Source: Caulobacter segnis (lineage in GTDB: Bacteria > Pseudomonadota > Alphaproteobacteria > Caulobacterales > Caulobacteraceae). From it: a stretch of 64,000 bases of DNA. The stretch covers positions 10,380 through 74,379 of the forward strand of contig NZ_QFQZ01000011.1 of NCBI RefSeq assembly GCF_003243465.1. The letters run 5' to 3'. Numbering within the stretch: the stretch's first letter is position 1; each line of letters opens with the position of its first letter. The notes beneath the pieces were generated by a model, which was not told the DNA's origin, ran no database searches, and worked only from the letters and a program-made list of their open reading frames with translations. The position numbers were made by a program, and so were the translations under genes. Below are positions 25,571 to 32,855 of the stretch, piece after piece.

Positions 25571-26557
25571 ATGACTGATCAAGACCCAGAAAACGCGGAC
25601 GCCACCCGGCGCCACGTTCTCGTCGCCGGCGTCGGCGCCGCGGCCCTGGCGGCTCTGCCGTCCGTTTCCATGGCGCTGGCGAAGCCCGCGCCGTCCACCC
25701 AAGCCAAAGGAACCCACGACATGAGCAGCGGCTACGTCACGACCAAGGATGGCGTGCAGATCTACTACAAGGACTGGGGCCCCAAGACCGCCCAGCCGAT
25801 CGTGTTCCACCACGGCTGGCCCTTGTCGGCGGACGACTGGGACAACCAGATGATGTTCTTTTTGTTGAAGGGATATCGGGTCATCGCCCATGACCGTCGC
25901 GGGCATGGTCGTTCGACCCAGACCGACACGGGCAACGAGATGGACACCTACGCCGCCGACGTCGCGGCCCTGACCGACCATCTCGACCTTAAGAACGCGT
26001 TCCATGTCGGCCATTCGACCGGCGGCGGCGAAGTCGCTCACTACGTCGCCCGCGCCAAGCCCGGTCGCGTCGGCAAGGCGGTGCTGGTGGGCGCCGTGAC
26101 GCCGATCATGCTCAAGACAGCCGCCAATCCCGGCGGGCTTCCGATCGAAGTTTTCGACGGCTTCCGCAATGGCACCGCCTTCAACCGCGCCCAATTCTTC
26201 CGCGACGTCGCCGCCGGTCCGTTCTACGGCTTCAACCGTCCGGGTGCGAAGGTCTCTGAAGGCGTCATCGACAACTGGTGGCGCCAGGGGATGCAGGCTG
26301 GCGTGAAGCCGCTCTACGACTGCGTGAAAGCGTTCTCGGAAACCGACTTCACCGAGGACCTCAAGAAGATCGACGTGCCGGTGCTGGTGCTCCACGGCGA
26401 GGACGACCAGGTCGTGCCGATCGACGCCAGCGCCCGTCTGGCGATCAAGCTGCTCAAGCTTGGCAAGCTGATCACCTATCCAGGCTTCCCACACGGCATG
26501 GCGACCACCCAGGCCGACGTCATCAACGCTGACCTGCTCGCCTTCTTTAAGGCGTAG
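25571..26557 (+). CDS. alpha/beta hydrolase of the non-haem chloroperoxidase / arylesterase type
   Basis: The 328-residue protein carries a twin-arginine-like leader (DATRRHVLVAGVGAAALAAL) and then a catalytic domain of about 275 residues. FHHGWPLSADDWDNQM, the DRRGHGRS motif and the nucleophile Ser149 in VGHSTGGGE are diagnostic of the cofactor-free haloperoxidase/esterase group; the acid is in LHGEDDQVVP and the histidine in GFPHGMAT. I use the ATG at 25571 (MTDQDPE), preceded by GAGGGA, instead of an upstream in-frame start. The natural reaction is probably ester or lactone hydrolysis. It may be transcribed with the isochorismatase-family operon, but a 309-base gap and a stem-loop separate them. 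Confidence 0.88.
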   Translation: MTDQDPENADATRRHVLVAGVGAAALAALPSVSMALAKPAPSTQAKGTHDMSSGYVTTKDGVQIYYKDWGPKTAQPIVFHHGWPLSADDWDNQMMFFLLKGYRVIAHDRRGHGRSTQTDTGNEMDTYAADVAALTDHLDLKNAFHVGHSTGGGEVAHYVARAKPGRVGKAVLVGAVTPIMLKTAANPGGLPIEVFDGFRNGTAFNRAQFFRDVAAGPFYGFNRPGAKVSEGVIDNWWRQGMQAGVKPLYDCVKAFSETDFTEDLKKIDVPVLVLHGEDDQVVPIDASARLAIKLLKLGKLITYPGFPHGMATTQADVINADLLAFFKA

Positions 26558-26664
26558 CGAACTTGGGGACGCCGTCATGCGCCAAGCAGGCCCTACCCGA
26601 ACGGTAGAACACGCTTGCGCGCGTGACGGCGGACCTTGGCTCGTGCTTGGGCTCGTCACCATCC

Positions 26665-26682
26665 GGACGCCTGAAGGCGTCC
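26665..26682 (+). terminator. stem-loop, possible weak terminator after the hydrolase gene
   Basis: GGACGCC and GGCGTCC form a perfect seven-base stem around a TGAA loop, about 110 bases after the hydrolase stop. Only a short TCTT follows, so termination would be weak. Confidence 0.4.
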
Positions 26683-26741
26683 TCTTCGGACGATTGGAGG
26701 CCCGCGTCTCGGATGCGGGTATTCGTCCTGAAAAGTGCATG

Positions 26742-26775
26742 AAATGGAAATGATGAGTTTCGTTCATTTCCATTT
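26742..26775. promoter_or_regulatory. perfect 12-base dyad upstream of the isochorismatase-family operon
   Basis: AAATGGAAATGA (26742-26753) and TCATTTCCATTT (26764-26775) are exact inverted repeats separated by ten bases, 91 bases before the next start codon. This AT-rich block in GC-rich DNA looks like an operator for a dimeric regulator. The surrounding 26558-26866 gap contains no convincing gene. Confidence 0.6.
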
Positions 26776-26866
26776 ATGAGCCAGGCGGACAGCGGCACAG
26801 TCTCCCCATCAGACACCGACACGGCGGCTCGGGGCACGGCCCGCCAAACTTCAAAGGACCAAGACC

Positions 26867-27532
26867 ATGACCCTCCAAGCCAAGGCCATCCCTGGCGCTC
26901 GTCTCCTGACGCCGGCCGATCACACGCTGATCATGATCGACTTCCAGTCGCAGATGGCGTTCGCCACCAAGTCCATCGACGCCAGCCTGCTGCGCACTAA
27001 TGCTGCGCTGGTGGCCAGCAGCGCCGCCGGCTTCGGCGTTTCGACCATTCTCACGACCGTGGCCGAGAAGAGCTTCTCGGGTCCGATGTTCTCAGAAGTC
27101 ACCGCCCCGTTCCCGGGCAAGCGGCTGCTGGACCGCACCTCGATGAACACCTGGGAGGACGCTCCGGTGATCGCCGAGGTCAACGCCATCGGCAAGTCGC
27201 GGATCGTGCTCGCCGGTCTCTGGACGTCGGTCTGCATCGTCGGTCCCGCCCTGTCGGCGCTGGAACAGGGCTTCGAGGTCTTCGTGATCACCGACGCCTG
27301 CGGCGACGTCTCGACCGAGGCCCACGAACGCGCCGTCACCCGCATGGTCCAGGCCGGCGCCCAGCCGATGACTTCGCTGCAATATCTGCTTGAGCTGCAA
27401 CGCGATTGGGCGCGTTCCGAGACGTATGACATCACGACCGGCGTGGCCAAGACGTTCGGCGGCGGCTACGGCCTCGGCATCATCTACGCCAAGACGATGT
27501 TCGGCGCGTCGGAAGGTCACGCCTCGGCCTGA
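26867..27532 (+). CDS. isochorismatase-family cysteine hydrolase (YcaC-like)
   Basis: The 221-residue protein has the family triad in order: Asp25 in LIMIDFQ, a lysine in TVAEKSFSG, and the nucleophile Cys123 in GLWTSVCIVGPALSAL, preceded by the usual non-proline cis peptide region. SMNTWEDAPV and ITDACGDVSTEAHERAV are typical of YcaC-like members. These enzymes hydrolyse amides or related C-N bonds, but the substrate of this group is not known. It is the first gene of a run that continues with XapX, an amidohydrolase, DoxX, DUF1275 and a porin. The 12-base dyad upstream is probably its control site. Confidence 0.9.
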   Translation: MTLQAKAIPGARLLTPADHTLIMIDFQSQMAFATKSIDASLLRTNAALVASSAAGFGVSTILTTVAEKSFSGPMFSEVTAPFPGKRLLDRTSMNTWEDAPVIAEVNAIGKSRIVLAGLWTSVCIVGPALSALEQGFEVFVITDACGDVSTEAHERAVTRMVQAGAQPMTSLQYLLELQRDWARSETYDITTGVAKTFGGGYGLGIIYAKTMFGASEGHASA

Positions 27533-27542
27533 CGCCCGTTCC

Positions 27543-27569
27543 GGGGCGGGGTCCCCATGGCTCCGCCCC
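27543..27569 (+). other. stem-loop between the isochorismatase-family and XapX genes
   Basis: GGGGCGG (27543-27549) and CCGCCCC (27563-27569) form a perfect seven-base stem. No T-run follows. It may set the ratio of the first gene to the rest of the operon. Confidence 0.4.
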
Positions 27570-27597
27570 ACCCTTCCTCCCCGACAGGACCGCCGTC

Positions 27598-27855
27598 ATG
27601 AAGCCCTATCTGCTGTCGCTCGGCGCTGGCCTGCTCGTCGGCGTCCTCTATTCCCTGATGGGCGTCCGCTCGCCCGCCCCGCCCGCCATCGCCCTACTGG
27701 GTCTGCTGGGCATGCTGTTGGGCGAGCAGGCCGTCCCGATCGCCAAGCGCCTGCTGACCAAGGCGCCGGTCAGCGCCTATCTACAATCGTCCGACTGCGC
27801 GGGACGGGTGCTCGGCCCTCACGTCGACGCCAAGACGCCCGAAGACCAAGCATGA
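27598..27855 (+). CDS. XapX-domain small membrane protein
   Basis: The 85-residue protein has two hydrophobic helices (LLSLGAGLLVGVLYSLMGV and IALLGLLGMLLGEQAV) joined by RSPAPPA, the hallmark of XapX/DUF1427 proteins. A 30-residue polar tail follows. The family has no established function; it often accompanies hydrolase or transport genes. Its stop overlaps the next start (ATGA), so it is translationally coupled to the amidohydrolase. Confidence 0.88.
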   Translation: MKPYLLSLGAGLLVGVLYSLMGVRSPAPPAIALLGLLGMLLGEQAVPIAKRLLTKAPVSAYLQSSDCAGRVLGPHVDAKTPEDQA

Positions 27856-29801
27856 CGCCCCTCAACCGCCGCCAGGCGCTAGCCCTGGGCGCGGCGCTCC
27901 TTCCTAATCCCCTTCTCGCTGATCCTCGGAGGTCCGGTCCCATGTCCGCCCAAGCCGATCTGCTGCTCATCAATGGCAAGTTCACGACCCTCGATCGCTC
28001 CAATCCGCGCGCGGACGCCGCCCTGATCCGCGACGGCAAGTTCGCCGCCGTCGGCGAGGAGGGCGAGGTCCGCGCCGCCGCCGGCCCGAACCCGACGATC
28101 ATCGACCTGAAGGGCCGCCGGGTGATCCCGGGCCTGATCGACAGCCACATGCACATCATCCGTGGCGGGCTGAACTACAACATGGAGCTGCGCTGGGATG
28201 GCGTGCCGACCCTGGCCGACGCCATGGCCATGCTGAAGAAACAAGCGGCCAACACTCCGCCGCCCCAGTGGGTGCGCGTGGTCGGCGGCTTCACCGAGCA
28301 TCAGTTCACCGAAAAGCGCCTGCCTACCCTGGACGAGATCAACGCCGCCGCGCCCGAGACGCCGGTGTTCATCCTCCACCTCTACGACCGCGCCCTGCTC
28401 AACCGCGCCGCCCTGCACGCCGTCGGCTACACCAAGGACACCCCCAATCCGCCCGGCGGCGAGATCCAGCGCGACGCCTCGGGCGAGCCGACCGGCCTGC
28501 TTCTGGCCCAGCCCAACGCCACGATCCTCTACGCCACCCTGGCCAAGGGCCCCAAGCTGCCGCCCGAATACCAGCTGAACTCCACCCGCCACTTCATGCG
28601 CGAGATGAACCGCCTGGGCGTGACCGGCGTGATCGACGCCGGCGGCGGCTTCCAGAACTATCCCGACGACTACGAGATCATCGAGAAGCTCCACGCTGAC
28701 GACCAGCTGACCCTGCGGATCAGCTACAATCTCTTCACCCAGAAGCCCAAGGCCGAGCTGTCGGACTTCCAGACCTGGTCCAAGCAGGTCAAGCCCGGCC
28801 AGGGCGACGACAAGTACCGCCACAATGGCGCGGGCGAGATGCTGGTCTACAGCGCCGCCGACTTCGAGGACTTCCGCGTCGCGCGGCCCGAAATGCCGCC
28901 GAACATGGAGAGTGATCTCGAGCCGGTGATCCGCCACCTAGTCGAGAACCGCTGGCCCTGGCGGCTGCACGCCACCTACGACGAGACGATCTCGCGTGCT
29001 CTGGACGTCTACGAGAAGGTCAACCGCGACATGCCGTTCGACGGCCTGCACTGGTTCTTCGACCACGCCGAGACGATCAGCGACCGCAACATCGACCGGA
29101 TCGCCGCCCTGGGCGGCGGCATCGCCGTACAGCATCGCATGACCTATCAGGGCGAGTACTTCATGGAGCGCTACGGGGCTAAGGCCGCCGAGGCCACGCC
29201 CCCGATCGGCAAGATGCTGCAGGCCGGGATCCCAGTCGGCGCCGGCACCGACGCCACCCGCGTCGCCAGCTACAATCCGTGGGTCTCGCTGAACTGGCTG
29301 GTGACCGGCAAGACGGTGGGCGGCACGCGTCTCTATCCGCCGACCAACCGCGTCGATCGCGAGGAAGCCCTGCGCCTTTGGACGACCGCCAACACCTGGT
29401 TCTCCAACGAGGAAGGCAAGAAGGGCCAGATCGCCGTAGGCCAGCTGGCCGACCTCGCCGTGCTCAGTGACGACTATCTGACCGTGCCGGAAGACGAGAT
29501 CCCGCACCTGTCGTCGGTGCTGACCCTGCTGGGCGGCCGGGTGGTCCACGGCGAAGGCGACTTTGGCAAGCTCGCGCCGGTCTTGCCGCCGCCGATGCCT
29601 GATTGGTCCCCGGTGCGCACCTTCGGTGGCTATCAGGACCGCTCGCGCGGCCATGCGCGGGCCATTGCCTCGGCCTGCGGCTGCGCCAGCAGCTGCAACG
29701 TCCACGGCCACGACCACGCGGCGGCCTACGCCCGCGAAGCGCCCACGTCCGACGCGCGCTCGTTCTGGGGCGCCATGGGCTGCGGCTGCTGGGCGGTATG
29801 A
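27852..29801 (+). CDS. amidohydrolase (YtcJ-like) with a Cys/His-rich C-terminal tail
   Basis: The 649-residue protein begins with a twin-arginine-like leader (LNRRQALALGAALL) and has the amidohydrolase-3 layout: LLINGKFTTLDRSNPRADA, the HxH metal motif in GLIDSHMHI, HDATYDE-like histidine segments (RLHATYDETIS, WFFDHAETI), GAGTDATRV near the C-terminal side and LADLAVLS. It should hydrolyse an amide or cyclic amide in the periplasm. The last 45 residues are odd: Cys609, Cys611, Cys615, His618, His620, His622, Cys644 and Cys646 form what looks like a metal-binding tail beyond the normal family end. The start is coupled to XapX; the stop is four bases from the DoxX start. Confidence 0.88.
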   Translation: MTPLNRRQALALGAALLPNPLLADPRRSGPMSAQADLLLINGKFTTLDRSNPRADAALIRDGKFAAVGEEGEVRAAAGPNPTIIDLKGRRVIPGLIDSHMHIIRGGLNYNMELRWDGVPTLADAMAMLKKQAANTPPPQWVRVVGGFTEHQFTEKRLPTLDEINAAAPETPVFILHLYDRALLNRAALHAVGYTKDTPNPPGGEIQRDASGEPTGLLLAQPNATILYATLAKGPKLPPEYQLNSTRHFMREMNRLGVTGVIDAGGGFQNYPDDYEIIEKLHADDQLTLRISYNLFTQKPKAELSDFQTWSKQVKPGQGDDKYRHNGAGEMLVYSAADFEDFRVARPEMPPNMESDLEPVIRHLVENRWPWRLHATYDETISRALDVYEKVNRDMPFDGLHWFFDHAETISDRNIDRIAALGGGIAVQHRMTYQGEYFMERYGAKAAEATPPIGKMLQAGIPVGAGTDATRVASYNPWVSLNWLVTGKTVGGTRLYPPTNRVDREEALRLWTTANTWFSNEEGKKGQIAVGQLADLAVLSDDYLTVPEDEIPHLSSVLTLLGGRVVHGEGDFGKLAPVLPPPMPDWSPVRTFGGYQDRSRGHARAIASACGCASSCNVHGHDHAAAYAREAPTSDARSFWGAMGCGCWAV

Positions 29802-29805
29802 GGTG

Positions 29806-30231
29806 ATGCGCTCGCGAGAAACCCCGCGCTTCGTCGCGACCATCCTCGACTGGCCGCCGACGGCGTCCCTGGCCCGCCTGGCCCTGGTGAGCGCCTATCT
29901 GCTGGGCGCGGTCGTCAAGGCCGCCGACTTCCCCGGCGCGGTGGCGGAGCAGGCCCACTTTGGCATGGCGCCGCCGGCCTTCTGGGCCGTTTTGACCATC
30001 GTCGTCGAGATCGTCGGGCCGTTGCTGATCCTGACCCGTCGCTGGCTATGGCTGGGCGCGGGGATGCTTGGCGTCTTCACCCTGTTGGCGGCCATCAAGG
30101 CCAACGCCTTCTGGACGATGCCCGCAGGCCAGGACCGCTTCATGGCCATGAACGCCTTCGTCGAACACATCGGCCTGATCGGCGGCTTCGTCCTGGTCGC
30201 GTTGCTTGATCGTCGGGAGCGCGTCGCGTGA
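29806..30231 (+). CDS. DoxX-family membrane protein
   Basis: The 141-residue protein has about four membrane helices with the DoxX pattern: ARLALVSAYLLGAVVKAADF, a VEIVGPLLIL segment, LGAGMLGVFTLLAAIKANAFW and a C-terminal EHIGLIGGFVLVAL. DoxX proteins are small inner-membrane proteins linked to quinone or thiol redox, with no agreed reaction. The ATG at 29806 is four bases after the amidohydrolase stop; a GTG one codon upstream is an alternative. The end overlaps the next gene by four bases. Confidence 0.85.
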   Translation: MRSRETPRFVATILDWPPTASLARLALVSAYLLGAVVKAADFPGAVAEQAHFGMAPPAFWAVLTIVVEIVGPLLILTRRWLWLGAGMLGVFTLLAAIKANAFWTMPAGQDRFMAMNAFVEHIGLIGGFVLVALLDRRERVA

Positions 30232-30926
30232 GCGCCCAGCGCCCCGTTCGTCTGGCAGGCGTGACCAGCATGAGCATGGCCTTCGTCGGCGGCTACATCG
30301 ACGTGATCGGCTTCGTGCTGCTGTTTGGCCTGTTCGTCGCCCACGCCACCGGCAATATCGTCATGCTGGGCGTCGGCTTGGCCGGCGACGCCAGCGGCCT
30401 GACGACCAAGCTGCTGGCCCTGCCGGTGTTCATCGGGACCGCCACGGCCACCTACGCCCTGATCCGCTGGCGCAACGCCAAGGGGCAGCCGTGCGAGGTG
30501 CTGGTCCTGGCGCTGCAGGCGGTCCTGTTGTTGGTCTTCATGATTCTCACGGCTCGCGCCCTGCCCGCCGCCGACGCCAACGCGCCCGCCGTCATGCTGG
30601 CCGGTCTGGTCGGGGTCGTCGCCATGGCCGTGCAAAACGTGGCCGCCCGCGTCGTCTTCGCCCATCTGGCGCCCACGACCATGATGACCGGCAACGTCAC
30701 GCAGATGGCCATCGACATCGTCGATCTGATGGCGGCGCGCGGACGACCAGACGACGCGCTGAAAGCGCGGATCCGCAAGACCTGGCCGCCCGTGCTTGCG
30801 TTCGCCCTCGGCGCCATGGGCGGCGCGCTGGGCGTGCTGTTTGCTGGGCCCTGGAGCCTGGCGCTGGGTGTCGCCATAGTCGCCGTCTTGGCGGTGCTGC
30901 ACGCGCTGCGTGGAGAGCGATCGTGA
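30228..30926 (+). CDS. DUF1275 (YoaK-like) membrane protein
   Basis: The 232-residue protein has about six membrane helices and the DUF1275 signatures AFVGGYIDVIGFVLLFGLFVAHATGNIV near the start and NVAARVVFAHLAPTTMMTGNVTQMAID in the middle. The family has no proven function, although a transport role is likely from its shape. The start is GTG at 30228 in a GTGA overlap with doxX, and its own stop overlaps the porin gene start in the same way. Confidence 0.88.
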   Translation: MSAQRPVRLAGVTSMSMAFVGGYIDVIGFVLLFGLFVAHATGNIVMLGVGLAGDASGLTTKLLALPVFIGTATATYALIRWRNAKGQPCEVLVLALQAVLLLVFMILTARALPAADANAPAVMLAGLVGVVAMAVQNVAARVVFAHLAPTTMMTGNVTQMAIDIVDLMAARGRPDDALKARIRKTWPPVLAFALGAMGGALGVLFAGPWSLALGVAIVAVLAVLHALRGERS

Positions 30927-32278
30927 AGCTGGCTACATCCTTCTTGCTGGCTGTGCTGGCGAGTGCTGGCGCCGCCCAAGCGTCCGAGCCGCCGGCTTTC
31001 AAGCTCGTGCGGTCCGACGAGGACTATGGCTATCTGCGCAAGGTCGCCGATCGCACCGGACTGGATCCGCTGCGCTACCTTCCCCTTGGAGGCGACGCCT
31101 ATCTCAGTTTCGGTGGCGAAGCCCGCCTGCGCGTGGACGCCGTCGACACGCCGCGCTTCGGTCTGGGGGGCGCGCAGACCGACACCTTCGCTCTGGGCCG
31201 GCTGCTGCTGAGCAGCGACCTGCACCTGGGACAGGCTTTCAGGGTCTATGGCGAGCTTGGCCTGCACCGAGATTACGGCAAGAAGGACAAACCCGCCGCC
31301 ACCGATCGCGACGGCGTGGACGCCCAGGCGCTGTTCGTCGACGTCGCGCCGGCCGCCGGCTGGCGCCTGCGCCTGGGTCGGCAAGAGCTCCAGCTCAACG
31401 CGACCCAGCGGTTCGTCGCCGTGCGCGAGGCGCCGAACATTCGCCAAAGCTTCGACGGGCTCCGCGTCACCCGTACGCAAGGCGCGTTGAAGCTGGACGC
31501 CTTCTATCTCCAGCCCGTCGTTATCTCGACCGGAGCCTTCGACGACACCCGCAGCCGCACCCAACGCTTCTACGGCGTCTATGCTTCGACGCGACTTTCG
31601 CCCCGCCAGACCCTGGATCTTTACGCCATGGAACTTGAACGGGACACTGTCCGCTTCGGGACAATCACCGGCGACGAACGCCGGACCAGCCTCGGCGCGA
31701 GACTCTCGGGAACCGAGGGCCAGGTCGACTACGAGGTCGAGGGCGTCGCGCAAGGCGGTCGCTTCGCCGGCCGACGCATCCGCGCTTTCGCCGCGTCTGC
31801 GGGGGGCGGCTACACGCTGGAACAGCCTTGGAGGCCGCGCCTGGGCCTGAGGTTGGACATTGGATCCGGCGATCGGAATGCGGCGGACGGGCGGCTTGGG
31901 ACCTTCAATCCGATGTTCCCGAAGGGCGCCTACTTTAACGAGACGGGCCTCTTCAGCTGGGGGAACCTCGCCGCCCTGCGCACCAGTATTGGCGCCGCGC
32001 CGTCGAAGGCCGTCACCGTCGAGGCCAGCTATACGCTGCATCGCCTGGCGACGAACGCGGACGCCATCTACCTGCAGCCGCTCGTTCCGTTCGCCGCGGC
32101 GCGTCGCGGCCAGTCCAAGGACGTCGGCGACACCTTACAGCTGGACGCGAGCTGGCAGGTGAGCCGCAACCTGAAACTTCAGGGGCAGCTGGCGCGACAA
32201 GACGCCGGCCCCGCCGTGCGAGCGCTGGGCGGCAAAGCCACGAACCTTGCGGTGCTCTTCGCTCAGTTCAGGTTCTGA
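30923..32278 (+). CDS. alginate-export-family outer-membrane channel
   Basis: The 451-residue protein has a signal peptide ending AAQAS, a YLRKVADRTGLDPLRYLPL segment and then a beta-barrel with alternating hydrophobic residues, as in AlgE-like alginate_export proteins: GGEARLRVDA, LLLSSDLHLGQAFRVYGELG, RLGRQELQLNATQRFVAVREAPNIRQSFDGLRV and LFAQFRF at the end. These form anion- or small-molecule channels in the outer membrane. It starts at GTG 30923, coupled to the DUF1275 gene. Its place at the end of the isochorismatase operon suggests it admits the substrate of that pathway. Confidence 0.85.
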   Translation: MKLATSFLLAVLASAGAAQASEPPAFKLVRSDEDYGYLRKVADRTGLDPLRYLPLGGDAYLSFGGEARLRVDAVDTPRFGLGGAQTDTFALGRLLLSSDLHLGQAFRVYGELGLHRDYGKKDKPAATDRDGVDAQALFVDVAPAAGWRLRLGRQELQLNATQRFVAVREAPNIRQSFDGLRVTRTQGALKLDAFYLQPVVISTGAFDDTRSRTQRFYGVYASTRLSPRQTLDLYAMELERDTVRFGTITGDERRTSLGARLSGTEGQVDYEVEGVAQGGRFAGRRIRAFAASAGGGYTLEQPWRPRLGLRLDIGSGDRNAADGRLGTFNPMFPKGAYFNETGLFSWGNLAALRTSIGAAPSKAVTVEASYTLHRLATNADAIYLQPLVPFAAARRGQSKDVGDTLQLDASWQVSRNLKLQGQLARQDAGPAVRALGGKATNLAVLFAQFRF

Positions 32279-32285
32279 CGGTCCG

Positions 32286-32855
32286 TTAGCGGGTCGCCCA
32301 GGCGCGCCCGATCTCCGCCAGAGGCACGCAGCCGTGATACTCGCCGGGCACGGGGTCGTACTTCAACGCCATCGTGGCGCCAGGCTCGGACGTGAAGTAG
32401 CCGACCGTCACCCAATCCTCCAACGCCGCGAAGAAGTGCGGCTGGCCGGGATTCTGCCCCTTGGCGACGGCCGCCTCCTGGTCATAGGCGGTCAGCATGG
32501 CGACCTGTTGCTCGGGCTTCAGCGCGACGAAGACGTCGCCATGTGAGGCGCGGGCGTCAGCATCCATCCGCGTCAGGCCGCCGATCAGCAAGTCCTTCTG
32601 GGACTTGTCGCAATAGTTCGCCAGGGCGCGGTCGATGAACTGCGGCACGCCGGCCTCGCGAGCGCCCGGCGTGTCGGTCGCGGGGATGATCAACTCGGCC
32701 ACTACATCGACCAGGCGGGCCTGATCACCGGTCAGCGCGGCGGGAGTCCAATTCAAGGCCGGCGCGGCCGCGGCGGCCGCGCGTCCGGCCCATCCGGTGG
32801 CCGCCGCCCCGGCGACAAGCGCCAGGCCCTTCAGGGCGTCGCGTCGATGCAGCAT
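32286..32855 (-). CDS. gluconate 2-dehydrogenase subunit 3-like small subunit of the GMC dehydrogenase
   Basis: The 189-residue protein has a twin-arginine leader (MLHRRDALKGLALVAGAAATG) and the gluconate_2-dh3 pattern (LVDVVAELIIPATDTPGAREAGVPQFIDRAL, VTVGYFTSEPGATMALKYDPVPGEY). Such subunits are carried to the periplasm with the flavin subunit, which lacks a signal of its own. I use the ATG at 32855 (MLHRRD), which overlaps the GMC stop as TGATG, instead of an upstream frame start. With the GMC protein it resembles the glucoside 3-dehydrogenase and C. crescentus LacA/LacB type complexes, as far as I recall them. Confidence 0.9.
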   Translation of the reverse strand: MLHRRDALKGLALVAGAAATGWAGRAAAAAAPALNWTPAALTGDQARLVDVVAELIIPATDTPGAREAGVPQFIDRALANYCDKSQKDLLIGGLTRMDADARASHGDVFVALKPEQQVAMLTAYDQEAAVAKGQNPGQPHFFAALEDWVTVGYFTSEPGATMALKYDPVPGEYHGCVPLAEIGRAWATR

